Source of the DNA: Eunapius fragilis
Lineage: Eukaryota; Porifera; Demospongiae; Spongillida; Spongillidae
Direction of reading: 5' to 3'
Length of the DNA: 64,000 nucleotides
NCBI GenBank assembly: GCA_963681505.1
Contig: OY811972.1
Location: forward strand, 13,601,933 to 13,665,932
The position numbers and the translations under genes were made by a program. Below are positions 1 to 23,976 of the stretch, piece after piece. How positions within the stretch are numbered: the stretch's first letter is position 1; each line of letters opens with the position of its first letter. The notes under the pieces were generated by a model. The model was not told the origin of the DNA. It ran no database searches and saw nothing but the letters and a program-made list of their open reading frames with translations.

Positions 1-601
1 ACCATTAAATAATCCATTACCAAATCAAATAGTGTTACTTCATTTTATACTGGAATAATTTATTATGGTTATTTTAAAAAATTTACCACACAGCAGCTTC
101 AAAATTAATAACTTTAAAGCAATGATGGTCTTAAATGTGTATAACTCACTATTGAACCTAGGAACTTGAAATCAGTACTGTTCCACCGCATGTGTTACTT
201 ATTATTAGCTATTAACATCAATTATCGTAAACCGCAATCTTGAATACCCTTGTTAATAGAGGGCTTTGAATATTTGGGATTTGATACAGTTACTTAACCG
301 CTAATAATAATTGAAATCTAATTGGATTGTTTGTATTTGCCTAACTACTGCAACATGTGTTAAAGAAATGAAGCAGTTAATTAATTTCAATCCTGAGTTA
401 TAGGGATTTTAAAGCGTTGCGTTCTTTCGCAAACACCCTGTACTACTGCCGACAACAACAACAACAACAACAACAAAGTTTAGCATGTACATCCCCCCCC
501 CCCCACACACACACACACACACAGCAAAAAAATTAATAATTTAATTTGTACTTCAATATGCATTTAACTTTAGTAAGGTTGGGGGCGGGGGGGGGGTAAA
601 G
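1..601. other. Intergenic, AT-rich, no gene seen
   Basis: No exon-like open frame or splice-bounded coding block is visible on either strand. It holds a (CAA)n run at about 452-476 and a C-run followed by (CA)n at about 490-522, then a G-rich run at about 581-597. Confidence 0.6.
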
Positions 602-780
602 TTATTTGCTGCTTGCTTCGGCGCCATTGCTCGTACTGCCTCTGTCTTTGTCGTTGACATCTTTTCCTCCGTTTCCTTCTCCATTACTCACTTCAGCAGG
701 TGCTCCTTTCTGAACGCCGTCTTCTTCCTTTCCAGCAACATTATCTTGAGGCGTGGTCACATCTGGCAAAACGGGAGGCA
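602..780 (-). CDS. Candidate terminal coding exon of an unidentified gene
   Basis: On the minus strand a 59-codon open stretch ends in TAA at 602-604. Its upper edge is an AG followed by the open frame (acceptor-like, phase 1), and the frame is closed just before it. The encoded tail is rich in Gly, Asp, Lys, Asn and Ser (for example NGEGNGGKDVNDKD) and has no domain I recognise. It would be the last exon of a minus-strand gene, but I see no convincing upstream exon between it and gene 1's stop at 2141. It could be an alternative last exon of the receptor kinase or an unrelated gene. The acceptor has a poor pyrimidine tract, so this stays tentative. Confidence 0.3.
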
Positions 781-2140
781 CTTAACACATTCATTTATAA
801 TTCGATGACTCCGCTATTCCACTGTATAGTATAGAGAGACTTCCTTTACGTTTTGTTAAATTGCTCTTTCTAATCATATGCCTATTATAATCATTTGAGC
901 ATAATTTCGGCCCTAGCTTAGCATTCGGAATATGCAGCGCGTGCATGTGTCAATTAAAGGCACTAGTACTGTTTTATATCAACTAGTAGCAATGGGGGAC
1001 GTTTTATCGTAGACGCTCCATATACATTGCGTACTACTAAATACCAACCTAAGGCCGAAGTACAAGCATGCAGTTGTTTTATTTACTAGCCACAATGGCG
1101 CGCGTTCGAGGCTGCATGCCTCCGATCAACATTACGGGACTATGAGATCACGTGCATCCACTTGAACAATGAACCAGGTGTAAGTACTGGCCGGCCCAAA
1201 CTGCATCAGTTTTGGGTCATTGGTGGGAAGCATCATATAGTGTCTAAATGCGCAGCGCTGTATATATTGCATGCGATCATCAAATATTAATATTAATAAC
1301 TACGGTTCACATAGCTAGTACAGATATACTTTGCGTACATCCGCGAGTGCGCGTGCGTGCGGTGGTATGTATACGGATATACGTAAAGCACGTATCCGTA
1401 TACCACCTGATATGTGGCTTTATGCGTTCGTACGCACGTAATGAATTAACTGTACAGGTTCTATCATGCGCGTGCCAAACCACACGTTACCTTTCCCTCC
1501 GATCAAGGCTCGCTCTCGTGCATGCATACAAATGAGGTACACCATGCAAGCGTTATAACATGACGTACCGTAACTTTCGCGGTTACCCATCTTCAGTCGC
1601 GCGCTTGATGCCCAAAACGCGGAAGGGAAACGCCCTGGCCTGTGTGTAGGAGGTGCGCACGCGCCCAGCTGTATATACCATCTAAAGATCATGATTTCAA
1701 TCAGTTATCAGTCAATATACATCTTAAAATCTTGAAGTCTTTCAACCAAAAAAAACGAACATGCAGTCATTGGATAAACTGAACTGATTGAGATCTGCCC
1801 CTTCCGTATAAATATATATAGTCTGTCCGCCCACAACAAATCCGAATCCACGTACCTAGCTGCTTGGGACTTCCATGCAAAATTGGATTTATTTCTAATA
1901 TGAATTTAACAAGGGCATCCATGCATGCATGCATGCCTTTATGGTGACTTCATGCAGATACTATACTATAAGTGAACAGAGCGCTTTGCTGCTCCACGCA
2001 TGCATGTCCTCTTAATTTTAATAGGAATTTTCTTACGTCGCAAAAATCGACGGAACGTCTATACCAGTTTATAAACACAAATACTAATCAATATTAATGT
2101 GAATGTGAATAATGCACGTAATAAAAACATATGGACAATA
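781..2140. other. Spacer 3' of the receptor kinase, no gene seen
   Basis: AT-rich spacer with scattered alternating-purine/pyrimidine words such as repeated ATGC (about 1920-1937). The two ORFs of about 90 codons around 1250-1690 have no recognisable domain and overlap each other on opposite strands, so I treat them as chance. Part of it is probably 3' UTR of the gene ending at 2141. Confidence 0.5.
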
Positions 2141-14776
<12,636 letters not shown>

Positions 14777-15627
14777 GGCCGGTCCGCTTCGACTCGCATG
14801 CAACACGCAACATATAAAATAGATTATGTGATTCTAATTAATCACCTGTTCTCGGTATCGCTCGTTCCCAGCGCAGAGGTTACCACCGCGGACGTAATAA
14901 AGTAAATTTATAGGCAGGGGGAGTGGGGTGGGGAGGGGGGGGGGGGGGGGGGGGGGGGGGAATCTTATTTTTTACCACATATGGTATTATATGATTGTGA
15001 ATGGCTCTGTAACATTACTATAAAACTGCATAACTGAATATTGGAGCTTGTCCAGTGGGTTCTTATATACCGCAATTAGATACGTAGTGTGGGAATGTGG
15101 GCAATACACTACACAGCATTAACATACCTCTCGCGATCGACCTAATATATTGCTTTAAGTATTATGACTTACAGCACCATAAGGAGGGGGTACAACCATG
15201 CAGAATAACGCTCATCCAGCTTATAAACAGAAAACACACTGAAGAGTGGAACTTGAAACGCTGAAGCCAAAAATGTAACCATGGAGAATATAAATACTCG
15301 ATACTACATTCAGTATCTGGGAGAGTGTACGTGTTAAAGTTCCAAATTTGAATAACCCTGATGCATGTGGGGTAAAAAATTAGGTCTGCACGCATGATGA
15401 AGTAGATCGTAGTTAACATGAGAACCCGTTCCCTCTGCTGTAAAGGGTCTGGGGCCGAGACCAGGCAGGCAACACCATATTTTGAAATTTGCAAGAACTC
15501 TCCTTTAGAATGCAGTATGGCCGGAGCAAGCACACTTATATCTGCTAACCTTCTCCACGTCCCATCCTGGCTACGCGTTTTATCAGGCACTATTTAATTG
15601 GCCCCAGTGCGCGGAGCCTATCCCTAT
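14777..15627. other. 5' flank of the receptor kinase gene
   Basis: Read on the minus strand, a TATA-like TTTTATATG lies about 40 bases before the ATG at 14776. Beyond it come a G-run (about 14935-14960) and a segment at about 15440-15620 that recurs at 29025-29190. No coding exon is seen. Confidence 0.5.
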
Positions 15628-15800
15628 CACGGGGGAAAAAAATCGTGTTCCGGACCTTGGGTTTTACCCTATCGACCTTGGGATCTGTTCCATCAAACGT
15701 ATTCAAAGTGCCTAAGACAACAGTGAATACATTTGATGGAACAGATCCCAAGGTCGATAGGATAAAACCCAAGGTCCGGAACACGATTTTTTTTCCTGTG
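15628..15800. mobile_element. 173-bp hairpin MITE, CACTA-like, copy 1
   Basis: Long inverted repeat with termini CACGGGGGAAAA and TTTTCCTGTG. The arms (around GTTCCGGACCTTGGG and CCCAAGGTCCGGAAC) are nearly complementary over about 75 bases. It is flanked by TAT on both sides (15625-15627, 15801-15803). The same length, termini and 3-bp duplication occur at 30497-30669. The terminal CAC..GTG and 3-bp duplication are those of the EnSpm/CACTA superfamily; that assignment is inference. Confidence 0.85.
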
Positions 15801-16115
15801 TATATCTCGGTTATCCGGAACCGGGCCTGTCACACGAGGTATTATAATCATAGATCATAGATATTAGAGTAGATGCATAGATCCTCTCAAGTATCTATGT
15901 TATAATTTATCTTTTTACATCACCCTTTCCAAGGATATACCTTTGCAAAGTCAGTACACGTTTCCCATTCGATTCGCCGGGCCATTGTAGGGCCTAAGAC
16001 AACATGAATTTCAACGCCACACCTACAAGACCAATGATTATGGAATTGTTGCGTTCGGCATATTGGTCGAGCTGCTGTCAGTATACACGTTCTTTGACGC
16101 AGGCACACATCCATT

Positions 16116-16555
16116 ATGGCGGCGTGTAAAATGAGTGAAGACGATATCGGTTACGACTCGTTTGGCTCCATGGAACGGTTAGGCAGGTACGATGGCAACG
16201 ATATTCAACTAATTCAAGTCGAGGACGCGAGGACGAGGACGGCGTGCATGGTTGAGAGCGGTCATACTGATGGCGATGGTAATCATGACAACGATGCCAT
16301 GGGGATTTCGACGTCGACGACGATGACGGCAATGAATGCGATAGTGACTGCTGATAACAGCCGGTGACGAGATAGTGAAGGTGAAGGTGATTGCGATGGT
16401 GATGATGAAGGTGATTGCGATGGTGATGATGAAGGTGATTGCGATGGTGATGATGAAGGTGATTGCGATGGTGATGATGAAGGTGATAGCGATGGTGATG
16501 AGGAAGGTAATGTTTGTGATGACAGCGTTGGTAGTAATGGTGGTAGAAGATGGTA
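16116..16555 (+). other. Possible first exon followed by acidic 24-bp repeat
   Basis: A plus-strand ATG in a CATTATGGCGGC context opens a short frame (MAACKMSEDDIGYDSFGSM...) typical of a cytosolic N-terminus. It is followed by five copies of a 24-bp repeat (about 16378-16500), GATGATGAAGGTGATTGCGA plus TGGT. In another frame that repeat reads as a DDEGDCDG acidic array ending in TAA at about 16553. The frames are not continuous and no downstream exon was recognised, so it may be a gene start, a relic or chance. Confidence 0.3.
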
Positions 16556-16639
16556 AAATGTGAATAACCTTAAAATCGTTATATGATATAGGTCTATTGA
16601 CTTCCTATTTTCAACCACACCATTTCACGTAGCTTACAC

Positions 16640-16830
16640 TCATGTACTCACCCCTGTACACTGCTATGCCTTCACACTGCTGTACACTTGGCCAATGTAC
16701 ACTGCTATGCCTTCACATGCACTGGTGTACACTTGGCCAATGTACACTGCTATGCCTTCACATGCACTGGTGTACACTTGGTCAATATACATTGCTTTGC
16801 CTTCACACTGGTGTATACACTTCTATATGC
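16640..16830. repeat. ~45-bp tandem repeat, about 3 copies
   Basis: Unit contains TGTACACTGCTATGCCTTCA, CATGCACTGG and TGTACACTTGGCCAA. The copies become less exact to the right, ending with an inverted-looking CCAGTGTGAAGG. Confidence 0.85.
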
Positions 16831-17899
16831 AGACTCCTGTGTATACCAGTGTGAAGGTACATCCAGTCATATAATTGCACACATCTTATCGGAACCTATG
16901 TTAGCAAGTTTCCACGTCGTATTGCTTGCTATATGAAATCATTTTTATTTATGTCCCACTATTGATTGCATAATATGCCAGTACATGTATTGAATTTAGT
17001 CCCACACATCACACTGCCTTGCCAGTTGTTTGCCAACCCTGCTACAATAGGACTTTCCTGGTTCCATTGTTTATTTATTTTGTGTTGTCTACATGTACGT
17101 GCCAGTCCTAATTAGAACACTTGTGCTATCCTATAAATTAGAAAGTCTGATTAGAGAGCAGATGCATTCATACTAATTAGAGAGCCAACATATACCCGTC
17201 TTGCTTACAAAGCAGGGTGTTGGGTTGGGTCCTGGGGGGGGGGGGGGGGGGGGGATGTTGGCAGTGTGAAAAGTCGGATGACTTGATATCTACAAAGCCA
17301 AGTGATGCTGTACGCTGCTCTTGCTACATTTTTGGCATGCCCATTCTGCATGGCTACTGCTTATTCTCATGCAACCTCACCCTACCACCGTCCTCCTCAG
17401 GTCCTTAGAGCCCCCCCCCCCCCTCCAAACTAAAGAATGAAGTGAATGCCATTTTGCTTCTCCTTTGAGGAAGTTTATCAAATCTGTCACAGTACAAAAT
17501 TACACAACACTGGGTAATGGGGAACATATTTTAAAAAATAATTATACATACATAAATATATCCACACAGCAATATGAGTATACTCAAATGTCCTGTGTTA
17601 AGGATAGATTTCCTTTATGCAGTAGAATTGTTGATTCTGCGAAGCCATTTATTGCAGTGTACGGTGGAGTTGGACCTACTTGTGTAGTCACATATGGAAC
17701 GCAACTGAAGGTATAGTACACGTCATCCGCATGAATTGGATAACATTTTTGGTCAGGATTGGAAGGGTGGTATTGACGAAAGAAAGTTACTTGGCCCTGG
17801 AATGGACCTCCTTTCAGCCTCCTTTAGTATTCTCATACCCAGACCCACTGAAGTAAAGGGGCTGGCTGATTTTTTATTACTTAATTAGCTGGATGGTGT

Positions 17900-18017
17900 T
17901 ATTTCACTAACATCTGAGCACCTTGGTTACTAACATCTGAGCACCTTGGTTACTAACATCTGAGCACCTTGGTTACTAACATCTGAGCACCTTGGTTACT
18001 AACATCTGAGCACCTTG
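17900..18017. repeat. 23-bp tandem repeat, about 5 copies
   Basis: Unit ACTAACATCTGAGCACCTTG plus GTT, perfect in consecutive copies. It lies in the segment that is absent from duplication unit B. Confidence 0.95.
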
Positions 18018-18504
18018 ATCTGAGCGACACTCATTTTTGCAAGAAAATGGCGTCTTCACATATCCAGAAATGAATGGTCAAAGAGAATTGGCAGTTTGTA
18101 CACTCCCGGAAAACTTCATAGAAAATGAACGGCTGTTTATAAACAGATCATCAAACAATTTAGATCCAGATTTTGTGGGCCCCCAGAATAAGAGTTCAAG
18201 CAGTTCTATTATTTTTAGTGATTTTTTTTTTAAATCACCTTGTACACCTTTTGATTTTTTTAATTGTTTGGGTCATAAGGACTAAGAGATCTAATTAGCG
18301 CCATCTTGTGGAGTAGCTTCCATGGATACGGACATCATGTATTGAAATGGGTTACTTAATAGTATACACACTTTGCTGCTAGTTATAAGTAAGTTAACTA
18401 AGGTAATCCGTTAACAATTCACATGAGGCATCTGTTCACATTATTTCCATACACATTCACTGGTGCCCCTTTGCTCTGTGTTTAGTGCATCAAGTAAGAG
18501 TATG

Positions 18505-18673
18505 GAGAGGTTGCAGTGTCATCCCGGGAAGAGCGGCAGCCATGTTTTTTGGTGTCTCCAGTTCTGTTACAGAGTATTTCCAATCTGTAACAGATTATTT
18601 ACAACCTGTAACAGAACTGGGGACACCAAAAAACATGGCCACTGCTCTTCCCGGGATGACATTGCAACCTCTC
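18505..18673. mobile_element. 169-bp hairpin MITE (GAGAGGTTGCA termini)
   Basis: Inverted repeat with termini GAGAGGTTGCA and TGCAACCTCTC. The arms carry ATCCCGGGAAGAG and CTCTTCCCGGGAT and the words TTTTTTGGTGTC and GACACCAAAAAA. Only the right arm survives at about 22710-22785 in duplication unit B. Confidence 0.85.
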
Positions 18674-18754
18674 AATAGGCGATTTCGTCTAACCCCCTTT
18701 GTGTGTGCTCGTGTGTGCAGGTGAGTGCTAGTTGGGCTATGCCCAGCATGTGTG

Positions 18755-18787
<33 letters not shown>

Positions 18788-19399
18788 TGCACACGTGTGC
18801 ATGTACGTAATGCATGTGCACATCATTGAAAAGTATATAAGACACTTCATATGACTATTTTTTTTGCTAACTACTAATGTGTGGTGTATATTATGCAGGT
18901 ACACTTTGGTTTATGCGTGTATGACTATCTCTCTCTCATTATATTGTGCAATGCCACATGTACATGAGCAAAAGCACACATGCACCCAGATAGAATGTGA
19001 TAACCAAAGCAGTGGCTACAATGATTTAGAGGGTGAACCCACATACCCTCTTGGAAACGACCCCTCATTGAAAACGTTATGCACATCATGGCTTCAGTCA
19101 TCATTCATTTGGACTGTGAGCTGTGAGCTTTTTACAAGGTATCAGGTTGTAATCTTATATCAAGCTTCTAACTAGCAATTGCCTACAGCCTTAGCAACTG
19201 TACTCCAGTGCCTATGTAAACTCGATTTTAACCACAAATGTGATGGTTTCTGTGTTCACTTCTACATGTATAGGTTGTCAGTTTGAAATGATGCTGGCCT
19301 CATGAAGTAGTGGAGGCTTACAACTGGCACTCAACCATAGCCTATTGCTGTTGACATTGCCCACATTTGAATCTTGATAAGATTAAACACAGGAAGCTG

Positions 19400-19406
19400 T
19401 GTGTGT

Positions 19407-19452
<46 letters not shown>

Positions 19453-19480
19453 GCGTGTGCGCGTGTGTGCAGGCATGTGT
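19400..19480. repeat. (GT)n microsatellite
   Basis: GT tract in duplication unit A, matched by a longer one at about 23486-23600 in unit B. Confidence 0.9.
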
Positions 19481-19895
19481 GTATGCATTAGGATGTAAGG
19501 CATTTGCCCATTGTATAGAGTCAGTATGTGTGGGGGTGTGCAATTTTATTATAACAGCTTCATACACGTACACATATACATGCATACATTCAACACATCA
19601 TCAGTATATGCTCAGGACCTATAAACACATGTGAAAAGTTGTACTTGTTGGTGTCCTCCATTCTCTTTTTTTTTAGACCTCACTCCCATTCATTTGGTAA
19701 TCCATGAATTGGTTAGTGGCCATGGCTGTATATTGAAACGTTAGATGTGTTTGTGTATTTTTAAATAGGACTATGACACATAGTTCAGACACCATTGTTA
19801 ATAGTGACAACGCTTTATACGGAATTATTGCCAGTATGAAATAATTTATCTTGTGTACAGGTTAATGTGACCTGTGTACAGGACATATATTTGAG

Positions 19896-20947
19896 TCACT
19901 TGGTGGAGGTGGTGGAGGAGTGGATGGGCTCAGTCGACTCCATGTGACTGAAGACGAAGGTCTGGGGACTGTGGAAGGTGGGGAGGTGGGTCTTGTTGCT
20001 GCTGAACCGCTTGATGCACACTATCACTGTTGTTAGGACGACAAGAAGCACTAAGGCTAAGGCGGTCACTGCCAAGGCTATGAGGGCAGGCTGCCATGAG
20101 TTGGATGGTACTGTGGCTATGTAGAAAGAGACATACATGCCTCTATCCAATCAATAACATCATTACTATGACCATCACTGTAACATCACCATTATTGGGC
20201 TATTACATTCAATGTCTGTACAAGGGTACGGATGGAAAAAATAGTTATTAGCTTTGATATTTGTAATGTTTATTTAACTGATTTATTGTAGCGTCCTGAA
20301 GGGTCATTAAATGGAATAGCCCATTATCTTTATCCACCACCATCCTCATCACCACCATCATCACCATCACCACCCTCATCACCACCATCCTCATCACTAC
20401 CATCCTCACCATCACCATCACCATCACCACCATCTCTATCCCACTTACCTGTATTGGTCGACAAGACAGAAGGTGTTGAACTGGGTACAGGCATGTAGGG
20501 CTGGATGGCATAGCTAAAAGTGATGTTGGCTGTGCAGTTGTCAGCATTGCATAAGCAGCTCACCACGCCTGCTTGTGAGTCAAGCAGGACCAGCTCGCTT
20601 GTCAAGTTCCCCCTCCCAACGCACGTTGGAGGGGTGGAGTCACAGTCAAAATGGGCGTCATGAAAGATGCAATCAGAGATGAAGACGTGGCCACTCCCAC
20701 TGCCATTGACGTGATAGTAACTGGCGTAGCAGTGTAAGCCGGGAGTGTTGCATCTCTCGACTTTGCAGGTGGAGGTGTCACCCATGCAGGTCACTACCTG
20801 GGTCACATTGTCCACACTGCAGTTGGCTGGGGCGTTGTGGCAGAGGAGGCAGCTGTCGGTGGCACAGCCGAGGGGTCGTCCAGTTGGGGCATAGTAAAGG
20901 AGAACCACGAGTGCTGCATGCAGGGAAGAGCGTAAGACAGTAAATCA

Positions 20948-21009
<62 letters not shown>

Positions 21010-21592
21010 TCGCACACACACACACACGCACTCGCACACACACGCACACACACGCACGCACACACACGTACACGCACATGCTGCGTGTATCCCTTGGCGG
21101 TTCCACTGCGCTCGCTTTTAGTGATAGGCCTATTGGGCTATTCCATCATTTAAAGATACACCCCTACAGATCGTTTACGTTTGCCATCTAGATGGCAAAC
21201 ACGTAACCCCCCGGGACAATATGTAAAATCACCCCTCGACAGGCGTCCATTTTCTCTACACCCCCCGGGACAGGCTTTAAAGTATACCCTGGACAAGCGT
21301 ATATTTTATTACACCTACCCTGGACAAGCGTATGTTTTATCTGCGGGACAGGCATTTATACCACCAGCACCCGGGACATATTTCCAAAACTCCCCTGGAC
21401 AACCTCATGTTTACAAACACCCCCCCGTGGACGCCTTTTGTTGTCATCTGTAGGGGTGCACGGCTAAATAGCCCATTGCGGTACTAGAGCTTCGGAAAAT
21501 CGAGTGTTATACGCGCGGGCTGTTCGGGTTTACGTCCTAAGCGCTTACTCACTGGTGTATAACAGTTTTCTTATAGCCCCGATCGGTAGCAT
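19896..21592 (-). CDS. Kinase-less TGF-beta type II-like receptor, tandem copy A
   Basis: Transcript order 21592-21553, 20913-20449, 20116-19896; 241 codons plus TGA, both introns phase 1 with GT-AG ends. Residues 1-26 ([13 protein letters not shown]...) are the signal peptide. The ectodomain has the same cysteine framework as gene 1, ending [17 protein letters not shown] helix follows at about 177-202 ([17 protein letters not shown]), then a ~38-residue tail with [10 protein letters not shown], identical to gene 1's juxtamembrane segment. The frame ends at TGA in the Ser/Thr linker where gene 1 continues into the kinase; no kinase sequence follows. It is predicted to sit in the plasma membrane, able to bind ligand but not to phosphorylate. 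A decoy, co-receptor or soluble-after-cleavage role is inference. No internal stop or frameshift suggests it is still under constraint. Confidence 0.85.
20190..20327. mobile_element. Small inverted-repeat relic with ATTGGGCTATT termini
   Basis: ATTGGGCTATT at about 20194 and its complement AATAGCCCAT at about 20315 flank ~115 bases in the intron before the membrane exon. The same terminal words bound the larger element at 21131-21477. Confidence 0.45.
21131..21477. mobile_element. MITE with internal ~30-bp subrepeats, intron 1 of copy A
   Basis: Nested inverted repeats: outer ATTGGGCTATT / AATAGCCCATT, inner CCCCTACAGAT / ATCTGTAGGGG. The inside is made of degenerate repeats around CCTGGACAAGCGTATATTT and CCCGGGACAGG. 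The equivalent element in copy B is at 25221-25544, so it predates the tandem duplication. Confidence 0.7.
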
Positions 21593-21726
21593 GGTCGGTC
21601 CGCTTCGACTCGCGCAACATACTATATTATACACGGCCAATTTTCTACCTAATATATAGGTTATTGTATGATCCACGCTTGAAAAATTTCCACTTCCGCA
21701 ACGTCGGTGAAATTAGAAGTGAGTCG
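21593..21726 (-). promoter_or_regulatory. Candidate promoter of kinase-less copy A
   Basis: This ~130-base block upstream of the ATG is kept in copy B (25660-25797) better than neighbouring spacer. In the gene's sense it reads GCGGAAGTGG (ETS-type core, plus-strand 21691-21699), then ATTGGCC (CCAAT-type), then TATAATATAG about 35 bases before the ATG. The motif identities are inference. Confidence 0.45.
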
Positions 21727-22134
21727 TATGAGTGGGTGGGGGGGGGGTTGGGGGGTGGGAGGGTATATTCATGGGCATTTGCACCATACATGGTGATAAT
21801 GGATGAATAATATCCTCCCTATTAAGGCATTCCGCCGCCACTGCTCCGACTCGATGGAGTCAGCCTCATCATTTGTTACAAGGGCGTAGACATAGTTTTA
21901 AGGGTGGGTGGGTGGGGGGCTATTTGTGGTTACATTTGCGTGTGCGTAGTTTTGTTTGTGAATACGATGTCGTTGCTCTCCTGGCTTGCTGCAAAGAGCT
22001 GTACACTTCCAACTCAAAGCAATTACAAGCGTGCATGTGACGCAATTGTAATACGTTGTCACATGCAACCTTATTGAATAGCGCGCGCTTTACAAACGAC
22101 TTCTGAAATTTTAATAACTCAACTGCGGTGGGGC

Positions 22135-22176
22135 CGGGGGGGAGGGGGGGGGGGGGGAGGGGGGGGGAGGGGGAGG
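22135..22176. repeat. G-rich homopolymer cluster
   Basis: Several runs of 6-14 G separated by single A; one of many such tracts in the window with quadruplex potential. Confidence 0.9.
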
Positions 22177-22402
22177 CATACTACTACGGGATCGCACGTC
22201 TGCACAAAGAGTACGGTTATACCAAGGCATAAGAGCAGTGCAGGGGCAAAATAAAAATCCATTTCCATAAGTACTACGGTGCGTTATGCATAAGTTCCAT
22301 GAACGCAAACCAGCAGAGCTGTACAGCGGATTCCATTTTAACATGCGGTACAGCCAAGAGACGCCCAAACTGACTCGATTGATTCTATGAATATTAAATT
22401 AA

Positions 22403-22520
22403 AGGGTCTATAATAAGAAGGGGAAATGTATAATAGTCCTATATTTCGCGCAACAAACATAATGACCTACAAATGGGCGAAATATAGGACTATTATACAT
22501 TTCCCCTTCTTATTAGACTC
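22403..22520. mobile_element. 118-bp hairpin MITE between duplication units
   Basis: Arms GGGTCTATAATAAGAAGGGG and CCCCTTCTTATTAGACTC are complementary out to the ends, with matching inner words around TATAATAGTCCTATATTTCG. It sits at the junction of the two tandem units. A related sequence in inverse orientation, including its ~75-base flank, occurs at about 60490-60655. Confidence 0.8.
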
Positions 22521-23485
22521 TTGTTTCCTTCCTTATTACACCAATATTGCCTTCTTATTCCAATCCTATATGCCACCAACTTTCTTATAGAGAATGTTTT
22601 TATTACTTATCCACACAGCAATATGAGTTTACTCAATGTCTTGTGCTAAGGATAGATTTCCTTTATTTATGCAGTACAATTTTTGATTCTGTGAAACCAT
22701 TTATTGCAGTGTACAACTGTAACAGAACTGGGGACACCAAAAAACATGGCCGCTGCTCTTCCCGGGATGACACTGCAACCTCTCTATAGGCGATTTCGTC
22801 TAACCCCCTTTGTGTGTGCTCGTGTGTGCGGTGAGTGCTAGTCGGGCTATGCCCAGCGTGTGTTGTATGTGTGTGCACACGCGTAATGCATGTGCACAGC
22901 ATTGGTGCTAACTCTTGGAAACAAAAGTATATAAGACATTTCGTGTGACTATTTTTTTTGCTAACTAATGTGTGGTGTATATTATGCTGGTACGCTTTGG
23001 TTTGTGTGTATATATCTCTCTCTCTCATTATATTGTGCAATGCCACATGTACATGAGCAAAAACACACATGCACCCACATAGAATGTGATAACCAAAGCA
23101 GTGGCTACAATGATTTAGAGGGTGAACCCACACACCCTCTTAGAAATGACCCCTCATTGAAAACGTTATGCACATCATGGCTTCAGTCATCATTCATTTG
23201 GACTGTGAGTAGTGAGCTTTTTACAAGATATCAGGTTGCAATCTTATATCAAGCTTCTAACTAGCAATTGCCTACAGCCTTAGCAACTGTACTCCAGTGC
23301 CTATGTAAACTCGATTTTAACCACAAATGTGATGGTTTCTGTGGTCACTTCTACATGTACAGGTTGTCAGTTTGAAATGATGCTGGCCTCATGAAGTAGT
23401 GGAGGCTTACAACTGGCACTCAACCATAGCCTATTGCTGTTGACATTTCCCTCATTTGAGTCTTGATAAGATTAAACACAGGAAG

Positions 23486-23550
<65 letters not shown>

Positions 23551-23976
23551 CGTGTGTGTGTGTGCGCATGTGTGTGTGTGCGCATGTATGTGTGCATGCA
23601 TTAGGATGTAAGGCATTTGATTGTATAGAGTCAGTATGTGTGGGGGTGTGTAACAGCTTCATACACGTACACATATACATACATACATACACCACATACA
23701 TCAGTATATGCTCAGGACCTATACACACATGTGAAAAGTTGTACTAGTTGGTGTCCTCCGTTCTCTTTTTTTTTAGACCTCACTCCCATTCATTTATTAA
23801 TCCATGAATTGGTTAGTGGCCATGGCTGTATATTGAAATGTTAGATTGGTTTGTGTATTTTTAACTATGACACAGACACCATTGTTGTTGAAATAGTGGC
23901 AACGCTTCATACGAAATAATTGAAAAGTTGTCTTGTGTACAGGTAAACATGACCTGTGTACAGGACAATATTTGAG

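Larger units (their letters stand above)
17550..22375. repeat. Tandem segmental duplication, unit A
   Basis: This block is repeated at 22595-26330 with high identity in unique, non-repetitive sequence. Shared parts include the ACACAGCAATATGAGT block, the 18860-19350 and 22960-23460 spacers, all three receptor exons, the promoter and upstream sequence. Unit A has an extra ~950 bases (about 17665-18615) missing from unit B. Confidence 0.9.
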
